Assembly (NCBI GenBank): GCA_028819955.1
Contig: JAPPKP010000308.1
Coordinates: forward strand, 1 to 19,978
DNA from: Rhodospirillaceae bacterium
GTDB lineage: Bacteria > Pseudomonadota > Alphaproteobacteria > UBA828
Length of the DNA stretch: 19,978 bases
Direction: 5' to 3'
The notes under the pieces are model-generated. The model was not told the origin of the DNA and ran no database searches. It saw only the letters and a list, made by a program, of their open reading frames with translations. The position numbers and the translations under genes are program-made. This document shows positions 1-9,100 of this stretch, one piece after another; within the stretch, counting starts at the first letter, position 1, and each line of letters starts with the position of its first letter.

Positions 1-163
<163 letters not shown>

Positions 164-178
164 CTACGAGCGGCCCGC

Positions 179-493
179 CTACGCGGCCTTCTTCGACTTC
201 TTGCCGGTCTCGACGATGGCCATGATGTCGGACTCCTTCATGAACAGGAGCTCGTCACCGTCGAGCGTCACTTCGTTGCCGGACCACTTGCCGAACAGCA
301 CGCGGTCGCCCGGCTTCACGTCCAGCGGATGCAGCGTGCCGTCATCGCCCCGGGTTCCGGGGCCCACGGCCACGATCTCGCCTTCCTGCGGCTTCTCCTG
401 CGCCGTGTCGGGGATGATGATGCCGCCGGCGGTCTTGGTGTCCTCGCCGATCCGGCGAACCACGACCCTGTCGTGCAGCGGTCGAAACTTCAT
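179..493 (-). CDS. groES: Co-chaperonin GroES
   Basis: This is the 104-residue lid of the GroEL folding chamber. The protein opens [14 protein letters not shown], has the mobile loop that contacts GroEL (around residues 17-35, containing [11 protein letters not shown]), and carries the late [11 protein letters not shown] strand typical of GroES. It ends in a short Lys/Ala-rich tail (GKKSKKAA), slightly longer than the 94-97 residues of many homologues. I chose the ATG at 493-491. The upstream in-frame GTG at 505 would add only MEEP and overlaps the GGAGGAA ribosome binding site. The gene is the first of a groES-groEL operon with CIRCE 44 nt upstream, so heat-shock control by HrcA repression is expected from family knowledge. 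Confidence 0.97.
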   Translation of the reverse strand: MKFRPLHDRVVVRRIGEDTKTAGGIIIPDTAQEKPQEGEIVAVGPGTRGDDGTLHPLDVKPGDRVLFGKWSGNEVTLDGDELLFMKESDIMAIVETGKKSKKAA

Positions 494-496
494 TGG

Positions 497-503
497 TTCC
501 TCC
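497..503 (-). promoter_or_regulatory. groES ribosome binding site
   Basis: GGAGGAA on the minus strand, with the GGAGG core 5 nt before the ATG at 493. It decides the start: the alternative GTG at 505 overlaps this element and cannot be served by it. Confidence 0.8.
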
Positions 504-536
504 ACTTTCGTCTGAAACGTCGTTCGATAGCAGGTG

Positions 537-563
537 TTAGCACTCGCTAGAAGTGAGTGCTAA
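537..563. promoter_or_regulatory. CIRCE operator of the groESL operon (HrcA binding site)
   Basis: The arms TTAGCACTC (537-545) and GAGTGCTAA (555-563) are perfectly complementary and separated by 9 nt, matching the CIRCE consensus exactly. The element sits upstream of groES in the expected place. HrcA repressor binding and heat-shock derepression follow from established knowledge of CIRCE; hrcA itself is not in the window. On the minus strand a weak -35-like TTGCTT (585-580) lies just upstream, which would place the operator over the -10 or the transcription start. That promoter is only a guess. Confidence 0.95.
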
Positions 564-699
564 CACCATTGGCGCGGCGAAGCAAGCGTCCGTTTGCGCT
601 CGGAGCGCGGGATCGCGGTAAATGTCCGAGGGTTCCTCCGGCCTTGCGCGGGCGGTCCGGCGGGCGTCAGGATGGCGCCGCAGCAGGGGATATGGAGCC

Positions 700-1479
700 A
701 TGGATCTTGGAATCAAGGGGCGTCGGGCAATCGTCTGCGCCGCGAGCCGCGGCCTCGGCCGCGCGTCCGCGTTCTCATTGGCGCGAAACGGGGTCGATCT
801 CGTCATCAACGGCCGCGATACGCAGGTGCTGGAGGAGACGGCGCAAGCGATCCGGGAGGAAACGGGCGTCAGTGTGGAAACCGTGGCCGGCGACATCAGC
901 GACCCGGCGGTCCAGGCCGCGATGATCGACGCCCGCCCCGAGCCCGACATCCTGGTCAACAACAACGGCGGCCCGCCCCGCCGCGACTTCCGCGAGATCG
1001 ACCGCGATGCCTTCCTGCAAGGCGTGGTGATGAACATGGCGACGCCCGTGGAGATGATCGGCCGGGTGGTGGACGGCATGGCCGAGCGAGGCTTCGGGCG
1101 TATCGTCAACATCACCTCGATCTCGGTGAAGATGCCGGTCCCCGGTCTCGACCTCTCCAGCGGCGCGCGCGCGGGCCTCACCGCATTCATCGCCGGCGTG
1201 GCCTCCGGCGTCGTCGCCCGCAACGTGACGATCAACAACCTGCTGCCCGGCTATTTCGATACCGCACGGCTGCGCAGCAATATCGCGGCCGGCGCAAAGG
1301 CGACGGGGGCCGACCTCACCGCGTTCACGGACGCACAGATGGCTTCGGTTCCGGCCAAGCGCTTCGGCGACCCTGCCGAGTTCGGCGAGGCCTGCGCCTT
1401 CCTCTGCAGCGCGCAGGCCGGCTACATCACCGGCCAGAACCTGGTGATCGACGGCGGCCGCTACAGCAGCGTCTGGTAG
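700..1479 (+). CDS. SDR-family oxidoreductase-like protein lacking the canonical YxxxK
   Basis: This is a 259-residue Rossmann-fold protein of the short-chain dehydrogenase/reductase superfamily. It shows the nucleotide-binding glycine motif AASRGLG (14-20), the GDISD acidic turn (64-68), NNNGGPP (87-93) in place of NNAG, and a C-terminal GYITGQNLVIDGG (241-253). The catalytic Ser is kept (S140), but the positions that should be Tyr and Lys of YxxxK are S153 and R157, in a PVPGLDLSSGARAG context. I know of an SDR subfamily with NNxGGP plus P(I/V)P..xLSN..RAG that shares this loss, so it looks ancestral rather than a mutation. The substrate is unknown. The start is the ATG at 700, preceded by AGGGGA (685-690); an upstream in-frame start at 622 adds 26 low-complexity residues unlike the family. 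It is convergent with the M24 gene, with 15 nt between stops and no room for a terminator. Confidence 0.85.
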   Translation: MDLGIKGRRAIVCAASRGLGRASAFSLARNGVDLVINGRDTQVLEETAQAIREETGVSVETVAGDISDPAVQAAMIDARPEPDILVNNNGGPPRRDFREIDRDAFLQGVVMNMATPVEMIGRVVDGMAERGFGRIVNITSISVKMPVPGLDLSSGARAGLTAFIAGVASGVVARNVTINNLLPGYFDTARLRSNIAAGAKATGADLTAFTDAQMASVPAKRFGDPAEFGEACAFLCSAQAGYITGQNLVIDGGRYSSVW

Positions 1480-1494
1480 CGGGACAAGCGCGGG

Positions 1495-2715
1495 TTACGC
1501 CTTCACCTGCAGCTCGCGGGGCCAATTCGTGAGGGATTCCGCGCCGGTCTCGGTGATCCGGATGCTCTCGGTGATCTCGAGACCCCAGTCCTCGAACCAG
1601 AGCGCGGGCATGAAGTGGATGGTCATGTTGGGCCGCAGCTCGGTGCGGTCCCCCGGTCGCAGGCTGACGGTGCGCTCGCCCCAGTCGGGCGGATAGCTGA
1701 GCCCGAAGGAGTAGCCGCAGCGGCTCTCCTTGGTCAGGCCATGGCGCGCGAGCGAGGCCGTGAACGCGCGGTGTATGTCTTCGCACAGGTTTCCCGGCCT
1801 CGCGGCATCGAGCCCCGCCTCGATGGCCTCAAGCAGCGCCGCTTCGGCGTTGCGCTCGCGATCCGACGGCTTGCCCAGGAAGACTGTGCGGCAGAGCGGG
1901 CAGTGGTAGCGCCTGTAGACGCCGGCGATCTCGAAGAAGGTCGCCTCGCCTGCGCGCATCGGCTTGTCGTCCCAGGTGAGGTGCGCCGCCGAGGCATCGA
2001 TGCCGGTCGGCAGCATCGGCACGATCGCCGGATAGTCGCCGCCCGCGCCTGCCACGCCAGTGATCGCTGCGTGGTAGATCTCCGCCACCAGGTCGTTCTT
2101 GCGCATGCCGGGCTCGACCACCTCCAGGATGCGCGCGTGCATCTTCTCCACGATGCGTGCCGCGTTCCTGATGAAGGCGATCTCGGCGTCGGACTTCACG
2201 ATCCGTTGCCAGTTCACAAGGCCCGTCGCGTCGAGCAGCGTCGCCTCGCGCAGGTGGGTCTCCAGCGAGCGGTAGGCGGCCGCGCTGAAGTAGTAGTTGT
2301 CCATCTCGACGCCGATCCGCGCCTTGCCCCAGCCGCGCCCGGCGATGACCTCGCTCAGGAAGTCCATCGGGTGGCGCTCGGTGGACATCACGTAGTGGTC
2401 GCCGTAGGCCACGATATCGTCGTGGGCCATGAACACGGTGCGCTTCGCGCCGTTGGCGTCCATGCCGCGCCCGAACCACACCGGATCGCCGTCGTGCGCG
2501 AGCAGCACGCACTGGTGCACGTAGAAGGACCAGCCGTCGTAGCCGGTCAGCCACGCCATGTTCGAGGGGTCGGAGACGACGAGCAGGTCGAGCCCTCTCT
2601 CGTCCATGGCCCGACGCGTCTTCGCAATCCGGGCGGCGTACTCCTCGCGCGAGAAGGGGAGATCGACCGGCGGGGCCGAGCCGGTCCCACCGGCCGTGGA
2701 CGATGTGCTGCTCAA
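1495..2715 (-). CDS. doeA: Ectoine hydrolase-like protein (M24 peptidase/creatinase fold)
   Basis: This 406-residue protein is a probable ectoine hydrolase (DoeA/EutD), which opens the ectoine ring to N-acetyl-diaminobutyrates so the solute can be used as carbon and nitrogen. The N-terminal creatinase-like half has LTGYDGWSFYVHQCV (56-70), WFGRGMDANGAKRT (80-93) and STERHPMDFL (111-120). The C-terminal pita-bread half has GEATFFEIAGVYRRYH (256-271) and GYSFGLSYPPDWGE (334-347). The M24 metal ligands are not conserved: Glu and Pro sit where two Asp are expected, and Tyr replaces the His of GHGxG. This fits the metal-free creatinase/ectoine-hydrolase branch rather than prolidase. The start is a TTG at 2715-2713 behind a strong AGGAGGGG. 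It follows the PAPS synthetase gene by 28 nt on the same strand, so the two are probably cotranscribed. No doeB, doeC or doeD partners are visible, so the substrate is inferred from sequence alone; another M24 hydrolase is possible. Confidence 0.8.
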   Translation of the reverse strand: MSSTSSTAGGTGSAPPVDLPFSREEYAARIAKTRRAMDERGLDLLVVSDPSNMAWLTGYDGWSFYVHQCVLLAHDGDPVWFGRGMDANGAKRTVFMAHDDIVAYGDHYVMSTERHPMDFLSEVIAGRGWGKARIGVEMDNYYFSAAAYRSLETHLREATLLDATGLVNWQRIVKSDAEIAFIRNAARIVEKMHARILEVVEPGMRKNDLVAEIYHAAITGVAGAGGDYPAIVPMLPTGIDASAAHLTWDDKPMRAGEATFFEIAGVYRRYHCPLCRTVFLGKPSDRERNAEAALLEAIEAGLDAARPGNLCEDIHRAFTASLARHGLTKESRCGYSFGLSYPPDWGERTVSLRPGDRTELRPNMTIHFMPALWFEDWGLEITESIRITETGAESLTNWPRELQVKA

Positions 2716-2722
2716 AGCTCAA

Positions 2723-2730
2723 CCCCTCCT
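2723..2730 (-). promoter_or_regulatory. Ribosome binding site fixing the TTG start of the M24 gene
   Basis: AGGAGGGG on the minus strand. The AGGAGG core is 9 nt upstream of the TTG at 2715. No ATG or GTG occurs in frame near the beginning of the conserved region, and the first internal Met (residue 37) would cut into it, so this element supports a real TTG start. Confidence 0.7.
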
Positions 2731-2743
2731 TGGTGTCGTGTCG

Positions 2744-4456
2744 TCATCCGATGAACCCGAGACTCTCCAGCTTGCCGAAGACCCGGCGGGCGGCGAGATC
2801 GGGTCGAATGTCGACGGTATCGATTTCAACGTCGGGCTCTTCGGGCGGCTCGTAGGGGTCGTCGATGCCGGTGAATGCTTCGATCAGGCCGGCCCTCGCC
2901 CTCGCGTAGAGGCCCTTGCGGTCGCGTGCCTCGCAGGTCTCCAGCGGCGTCGAGACGTAGACTTCGACGAATCCCCCTACCGCCTCGATAGTCTCGCGCA
3001 GCTCGCGCCGGGTAGCCGCGTAGGGCGCGATGGGCGCGCAGATCGCGATGCCGCCGTTTCGCGCTATCTCCGTCGCGACGAACCCGATGCGGCGCAGGTT
3101 GATCTCCCGGTGCTCGTGGGAGAAGCCGAGCTCGCTGGAGAGCTGCTTTCGCACGATGTCCCCGTCGAGCAGCGTGACCTGCCGCTCCCCGTTCTCGCGC
3201 AACATCGCGACGAGCGCATGCGCGAGCGTGGACTTGCCGGCACCGGAAAGCCCGGTGAACAGGACCACGAAACCCTGCCGGTGCCGCGGCGGGTACGCGC
3301 GGCGCAGCTCGGCCGCGACCTCCGGAAAGGTGAACCAGTCCGGGATGTCGAGCCCCAGCGCGAGGCGGCGCCGGAGCTCGGTGGCGCCCAGCATGAGTAC
3401 CCGGTCCTCGTTCGAGACCCGATCGGACGGCATGAACTGGGCCCGGTTCTCGACGTAGACCAGCTCTTGCGACGGGACCATGGCGATGCCGAGCTCACGT
3501 TCGTGCTCGGCCATCAGCGCCTGCGCGTCATAGGGGCCGTAGAAGGATCGGCCGTCGCGGCCCGCGTCAGGCGCCGCATGGTCGCGGCCGACGATGAAAT
3601 GTGTGCAACCGTGGTTCTTGTTGATGATCGCGTGCCACGTCGCCTCGCGCGGGCCCGCAACGCGCATCGCGAGATTGAGCAGGCTCAATGTCGCGGTCCG
3701 GTCGGGAAACTGCGTGAGAACACGCTCGTAGCAGCGGACCCGAGTGTAGCGGTCGACGTCCCCCGGCACGGTCTCTCCCACCACGGGATGGAGGAGCAAG
3801 TTCGCTTCGCAAGCGCGCGCGGCCTGCATCGTGTGCTCGACCTCGGCGCGGTGCAGCGGGCTGCGGGTCTGGAAGGCGACCACACGCCGCCAGCCGAGCC
3901 TGCGGAAGCGCTCCCGGAGTTCGGCGGGAGAGTTGCGTAGCGCCCGATGATCGTAGTGCAGGATCGGCTCGAGCCCGAAGACGCGGCCGCCCACGTAGAC
4001 CGGATGCGTCCGATGAAGCAGGCGGGACACCCCGGGATGGGTGTCGTCGGTAGTGGCGTAGACGGCGCGCGCCTCCTCGTCCTTCTCGGGCCGCCACGTC
4101 TCGCCCACCTCCATGACCGCTGCAAGCAGGCCTTCGCCGTCGCGAAGCGCGATCGTCTCCCCAGGCTCGAGACTCGCCGCGAAATCCTCGCTCACGTCGA
4201 GCGTGACCGGAATCGGCCAGAGCAGGCCCGAAGTGAGCCGCATGCTGCGCAGCACTCCGTCGTAGTCGGCGGGGCTCATGAACCCTTCGAGGGGAGAGAA
4301 GGCGCCGTTCAGCAGCAGCTCGACATCGCATAGCTGGCGGGCGCTGAGGTCCCAGCTCTTCACGTCCCTGGACCGGCGGAGCGCCTCGTCACGCGCGGCG
4401 CCTTCGAGGTATCCGCTCCTGAGCCTGCCGTCGTGTGGAGTCTTGAACGCGTCCAC
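2744..4456 (-). CDS. sat-cysC: Bifunctional sulfate adenylyltransferase / adenylylsulfate kinase (PAPS synthetase)
   Basis: This 570-residue cytosolic fusion makes APS from ATP and sulfate, then phosphorylates it to PAPS, the sulfuryl donor of sulfotransferases. Residues 1-390 are the ATP sulfurylase: NGAFSPLEGFM (50-60), THPVYVGG (150-157), the active-site segment QTRSPLHRAEVEH (196-208) and VGRDHAAPD (289-297). Residues 395-570 are the APS kinase: P-loop GLSGAGKST (402-410), LLDGDIVRKQLSSELGFS (429-446), and FVEVYVSTPLETCEARD (496-512) with the downstream FTGIDDPYEPPE. The ATP sulfurylase motif is normally QxRNPxHxxH; here it reads S for N and Glu (205) for the second His. I chose the GTG at 4456. 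The frame runs open to 4660, but the extra 68 residues resemble no family member, and a promoter candidate (4513-4540) lies inside them. Its length matches the bacterial fused enzymes. It probably heads an operon with the downstream M24 gene. Its PAPS could feed the sulfotransferase encoded at 9276-11471. Confidence 0.92.
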   Translation of the reverse strand: MDAFKTPHDGRLRSGYLEGAARDEALRRSRDVKSWDLSARQLCDVELLLNGAFSPLEGFMSPADYDGVLRSMRLTSGLLWPIPVTLDVSEDFAASLEPGETIALRDGEGLLAAVMEVGETWRPEKDEEARAVYATTDDTHPGVSRLLHRTHPVYVGGRVFGLEPILHYDHRALRNSPAELRERFRRLGWRRVVAFQTRSPLHRAEVEHTMQAARACEANLLLHPVVGETVPGDVDRYTRVRCYERVLTQFPDRTATLSLLNLAMRVAGPREATWHAIINKNHGCTHFIVGRDHAAPDAGRDGRSFYGPYDAQALMAEHERELGIAMVPSQELVYVENRAQFMPSDRVSNEDRVLMLGATELRRRLALGLDIPDWFTFPEVAAELRRAYPPRHRQGFVVLFTGLSGAGKSTLAHALVAMLRENGERQVTLLDGDIVRKQLSSELGFSHEHREINLRRIGFVATEIARNGGIAICAPIAPYAATRRELRETIEAVGGFVEVYVSTPLETCEARDRKGLYARARAGLIEAFTGIDDPYEPPEEPDVEIDTVDIRPDLAARRVFGKLESLGFIG

Positions 4457-4512
4457 CCTCGTATCCTGCCGCGGAACTCGCGCCGCGCGCCGTCCGTACT
4501 CCGGGGACGCGG

Positions 4513-4540
4513 ATTCTAGTGCGCACTGACGTCGCGTAAA
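4513..4540 (-). promoter_or_regulatory. Candidate sigma-70-type promoter for the PAPS synthetase operon
   Basis: On the minus strand, TTTACG (4540-4535) and TAGAAT (4518-4513) are separated by 16 nt, matching the -35 and -10 consensus at 4 of 6 and 5 of 6 positions. The predicted transcript would start near 4506, about 50 nt before the GTG at 4456, which supports that start over any longer reading of the frame. This is a visual match only. Confidence 0.45.
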
Positions 4541-4918
4541 GTCGCATCTATCCTTCTCTGTAGGAGCAGATGTAGGGGTGATGCTGCCGCAGACGCCATA
4601 CAGACAGCGCTTGCCTTGACAGCGGGCGCTCTGGAGTGCGAGCGTTGCGGCGGCAAACAAGATAAGCCGTCCCGATTGACTGACAGGGAGTCACGACGGA
4701 GGCAGGGGACACTGAGGGCTGTCGGACTCGGCGACGTGTCGATCAGCAACCAAGTCGTTGCCTCGTCCAATGGCAACGGTTTCGACCTCCCCACGATGCA
4801 CGTGACTCACCGTCGAATACGAGGGAAGCGGGGCGGATAGCGACGTCCGACGCCGCTCGGCCGTGCGCTTGGCGCAATCGGATTGGCGGAGACCCATCAG
4901 ACGCACCTGGAATAGGCG
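4541..4918. other. Divergent intergenic region, no supported gene
   Basis: About 380 nt between the PAPS synthetase promoter candidate and the RND adaptor start. It should contain the promoter of the plus-strand RND operon, but none is convincing. A perfect TTGACA (4616-4621) has no acceptable -10 at normal spacing. An imperfect operator-like element TGACT-N7-AGTCA (4677-4693) is visible; such short arms can arise by chance. Short open frames here have no recognisable product. Confidence 0.5.
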
Positions 4919-6103
4919 ATGGCACAGGAAACGACAGAGCCCCGAAGTAGACCCGGCCGTCCCAAATGGATGGGCTACGCGCAGCTGATCCTGATCTTGG
5001 CTGCCATCGGAGTCGCTCTCTACTTCGCACAGGCGCCCAGCGGTGTGGACCGCGACCCCATTTCTGACTTGGCGATCGATCAGGCCAAGCCCACTGTCGC
5101 AGTGATTCAACCGGCACCGACCGAACAGGCGCTGAGGGTCGACCTGACAGGGGGAGTCACCTTGCACGGGAACGTCAAGGTCTCCTCCGAAGTCGGCGGC
5201 CGTGTAGTCTGGGTCTCGCCCGATTTCCGCAACGGTGGGTCGATCGCCGCGAACGAGACCTTCATCAGGATCGACCCGACCGAGTACGAGCTTGAGCTCG
5301 AAGTCGCCGCCGCGAGAGTCGCAAGGGCAGACGCCCGGCTTCAGATCGAAAGGGTCGAGGCGGAGGAAGCCGCGGCCTCCTTCGCACGCGAGAACCCCGG
5401 AGCCGACATTCCCGAGCGGGTTCGCCGCGCGCCGCACATAGCGAAGGCAGAAGCCTCGCTCATGAAGGCCCAGGCCAAGATGAAGCTGGCGCAGCTCCAG
5501 CTCGACCGAACCGAGATCTCCCTTCCTTACGACATCCGGGTCGCAGCGGCGGACATCGATGTCGGCCAGTTCGTGGGCCCCGCCGAACTGGTCGGCCGTG
5601 CCTCGTCCTTCGGTTCTGTCTACCGGACCGACGCGCTCCAGGTCAGGGCGCCGATCGAACAGGACAGCCTCGCCTATCTCGCGCCGGCCATCGGTCGTTC
5701 CGCCACAGTCCGCACAGCGGCTGGCACGTACGAGGCGCACGTGGAGCGCACCTCTGCGGGCATCGGACCTAAAACCCGTCTCGCGACGCTCTTCCTGAAG
5801 TTTGCGGAGGGTCAGCCGGCGGACACGCTGCCGCTGCCCGGCACGTTCGCGGAGGTTTCGATCGCGGGGCCCGTGCACGACAACGTGTACCTCCTGCCGG
5901 AATCGGCGATGCAGGAACGCGGCAGCGTATGGGTCGTCGACGGCGGCGCGTTGAAAGCTGTCGCGCCGCAGATGCTGGGACACGCCGATGGCGGTGTGGT
6001 GGTGGAGGCGTTCGACGTGGGCGACGGCATCGTCGTCGGCTCCTTGCCGGGGGCGCGAGAGGGATTGGCCGTCGAGGTCAGCGACGCGCCGGCGTCGGAA
6101 TAG
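4919..6103 (+). CDS. RND efflux periplasmic adaptor (membrane fusion protein, HlyD/AcrA type)
   Basis: This 394-residue adaptor should link an inner-membrane RND pump to an outer-membrane channel. A single hydrophobic segment near residues 19-37 (around LILILAAIGVALYF) after a basic N-terminus anchors the protein, with the rest in the periplasm. A first barrel-sandwich (lipoyl) half lies around 65-120, with VSSEVGGRVVWVSPDF and a FIRIDPTEY turn. A long Ala/Glu/Arg-rich helical hairpin spans about 122-200, followed by the returning lipoyl half (LDRTEISLPYDIRV) and beta-barrel and membrane-proximal domains to the end. It starts at the ATG at 4919 with only a weak Shine-Dalgarno. The permease gene follows after 12 nt, so the two form an operon. 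The substrate cannot be read from sequence; the neighbouring PKS-sulfotransferase genes make a sulfated lipid product a reasonable but unproven guess. Confidence 0.9.
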   Translation: MAQETTEPRSRPGRPKWMGYAQLILILAAIGVALYFAQAPSGVDRDPISDLAIDQAKPTVAVIQPAPTEQALRVDLTGGVTLHGNVKVSSEVGGRVVWVSPDFRNGGSIAANETFIRIDPTEYELELEVAAARVARADARLQIERVEAEEAAASFARENPGADIPERVRRAPHIAKAEASLMKAQAKMKLAQLQLDRTEISLPYDIRVAAADIDVGQFVGPAELVGRASSFGSVYRTDALQVRAPIEQDSLAYLAPAIGRSATVRTAAGTYEAHVERTSAGIGPKTRLATLFLKFAEGQPADTLPLPGTFAEVSIAGPVHDNVYLLPESAMQERGSVWVVDGGALKAVAPQMLGHADGGVVVEAFDVGDGIVVGSLPGAREGLAVEVSDAPASE

Positions 6104-6115
6104 CGGAGCCGGGCC

Positions 6116-9100
6116 ATGAGCATGACCGACGCCGGCAGCACCAACGCCGGGCCCGCGGCGCAGCCGAGCCCGACCGGCCTCAAGCCGGGACTGATCGCCT
6201 ACTTCGCCGGCAATCCCGTTGCCGCCAACCTGCTGATGATTCTTCTGATCGTCGGCGGCGTGCTTTCAGGCCTTCAGCTCATCGTCCAGTACTACCCGGA
6301 TATCGAAGCGCGGCGGGCCGCCATTTCGGTGCTCTACCCGGGCGCATCGCCTCAGGAGGTGGAGAAGGACGTCAATCGCCGCATCGAGGAGGCCATCGTC
6401 GGGCTTCCGGGCGTGGAGCGCGTGGTTTCGACCGCGAACCAGAGCATCGGCAGGGTCACGGTGGAGATGGCGACCTTCGCGGATTCCGACGCCGTCTTCA
6501 ATGACATCCAGAGCGCCGTCGACAGCATCGAGAACTTCCCGCCGGTCAGGGCGGAACAGGCGGACGTCCGGCTCCTAAAGGTCACCCACGAAGTCATGAC
6601 GCTGGCGGTCGCGTCTTCCAGTTTGTCCGAGGACGGACTGCGCCTCGCGGCCGAAGACCTGCGCGACAGGGTGTCGGCGCTGCCGTCCGTTTCCCAGGTA
6701 GCCCTGAAAGGCACCCGGGACCGCGAGATCACGATCGAGCTCAGCGAAGAGGAGCTGCGCCGCCACAGCCTCTCCATCGCCGAAGTGTCCAGGAAGGTGA
6801 GACGGGCGTCCCTCAACCTCACCATGGGCGAGATACGGACGGACACGGGCAGCGTAATTCTGCAAACCGTCGCCAAGAAGAGCGTGGGCGAGGATTTCGA
6901 GGACATTTCGCTCATAACCCAGCTCGACGGGACGAACGTGACGCTTGGTGACGTCGCCACCATTCGCGACGGGTTTGTCGACGAGGACGTGGTCACCGAG
7001 GTCAACGGCCATCCGGCGGTACTCGTTCGCATCGATGCGACCGAGCAGCAGTCCGTCGTCGAGATGGCCGAAGACATCAGGAATCTGCTCGCGGTCTACG
7101 AGCCGCCCGAAGGCGTGAGCGTCAGCGTCTGGAACGACAATGCCAGTCCCATATTCGACCGGCTGCTGGAGATCGTGAAGAACGGCGCGATCGGCACGAT
7201 TCTGGTGTTCATCAGCCTCGTGCTCGTCTTCGAGCTCCGCACTGCATTCTGGATGACCGTCGGTATCCCGTTGTCCTTCGTGGGCTCGCTGCTCTTCTTC
7301 GACGCTGCGGACCTCACCCTGAACCTCGGCACATTGTTCGGCTTCTTCCTCCTGGTGGGCATCGTCGTCGACGATGCCGTCGTGGTGGGAGAGAGCATCG
7401 CGGCGGAACGAGAAAAGGGGAAGAACGCGCTCGACGCGGCGGTGTCCGGCGCGCGGGCCATGGTGGGTCCGCTCACCATCGGTGCCATAACGACGATCCT
7501 GGCCTTCCTGCCGTTCCTCTTCATCACGTCGCCGGCGTTCCAGATCGTGAACGTCTTCCCCTACGTTGCGATCTTTGTCCTGCTGGTCTCCCTGGTTGCG
7601 GCGTTCTTCATTCTCCCGGCTCATCTCTCGCGCGAGAGACGCTGGAGCCTCTCACCCCTACGCGACGTGCAGACCCAGGTCGGCGGCTGGTTGGACGGGG
7701 TGCGCGACAGGGTCGTGGCCCCGGCTGCCTCATGGGCCATCCGCAACGTCTGGCTGTCGATCGCCGGCGGGATCCTCGTTCTGGTGGCGGCGGTTCTGCT
7801 CATCGGCTCGGATGCCGTTCGGATCGTCCTTATCGACGAAAACATAAGCACGACCGACAACGTGCAGGCGGACATCTATCTGCCGGCGGGCGCGCCGTTC
7901 GAAGAAACATTGGCCACGGCCGATCACTTCGTCGAAGCGGCGCATAGCATCAACGATCGGCTGGACGGGACCCCCATCGACGCTGTGAGCATGATCGTTG
8001 GCAACATCGAGACGGCGCGAAAAGTCCAAGAACAGTTGAACAACAGCCATCTCGCAACCGTGCGATTGCACCTCAGCGATCAAGACCATCGGGACGCAAC
8101 TCCAGCCCAAATCGAGCGGGCATGGCGCGAGGCTGTGGGTCCCGTGGCGAACCTGGAGAAGGCCGAATTCCGCTCCAGGCGCATCGACGTCAGGCCGAAC
8201 GTTTCCTATTCGCTCAAGCATGACGACATGGAGACGCTGAGGAGCGCTGCCGCCGAGCTGAAGTCGGGGATGGCGACCGTGCCCGGGATCTATGGCATTT
8301 CGGATGACCTGGCGCCGGGCAAACGCCACTTCGAGATCGAGCTGACCCCGGTGGGCAAGGCCGCAGGGCTGACGCCCTCGCTCATCGGCAAGCAGCTGCG
8401 CTCGAGCTTCCACGGCGCGGATGTCCAGCGCATCCAGCGGGGTCGGGAGGAAGTCAACGTGGTGGTCAGGTATCCGGCCGAGCGGCGGCGCAGCCTGAGC
8501 GAGCTCGCCAGCGAACGGATCCATCGACCGGGAGGGGGCGAAATACCGCTATCGCTGGTGGCGAGCATCACCGAGAAGCGAGAACCGGCGACGCTGACGC
8601 GGATCGACGGCAGGCGGGCTGCGCTCGTCAACGCGCGGGCTGACACCACGGTGATCACGCCCATTCGGGCGCGGCGAGAGGTCCGCGAGCAAGTCATTCC
8701 CGACCTTCTGGCTAACTACCCCGGTCTCTCCGTCGAGGTTGAAGCCGGTGCGCGGGACGAGGGCGACATGCTCGAGACGCTGGCGGTTCTCGTCCCCATC
8801 GTCCTGATCGCGATCTACGCGCTCATTGCAGCCTTCCTGCGCAGCTACTGGAAGCCGGTCATCGCGGTCGTGGGCATTCCGATCGCATTTGCAGGTGCGG
8901 TCGTGAGCCACTGGATCCTCGGCTGGGATCTGACGACCATGTCGCTCTTCGGCATGATCGCCGTCGGCGGCGTGGTCGTGAACGACGCTCTCGTGTTGTT
9001 GGATCGCTACAACAGAATCCGGCAGGACAATGCGATGATCCCCGCCGTCGCTGCCGCAGCGGCGGCGACACGACAACGATTCCGGCCGGTATTTCTCACG

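Noticed and set aside
1615..2754. Plus-strand open frame (about 379 codons) opposite the M24 gene
   Set aside because: It is rich in His, Val and Arg with no domain, while the opposite strand encodes a clear M24-fold protein.
4457..4660. N-terminal extension of the PAPS synthetase to 4660
   Set aside because: The extra residues are unlike the family, the GTG at 4456 gives the usual length, and a good promoter candidate lies inside the extension.
4677..4693. TGACT-N7-AGTCA inverted repeat as an operator
   Set aside because: Five-base arms with no extension are too short to claim; noted only in the intergenic description.
4616..4840. Small plus-strand open frame upstream of the RND adaptor
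   Set aside because: It has no clear ribosome binding site or recognisable motif and a composition like non-coding DNA; it is more likely part of the intergenic region.
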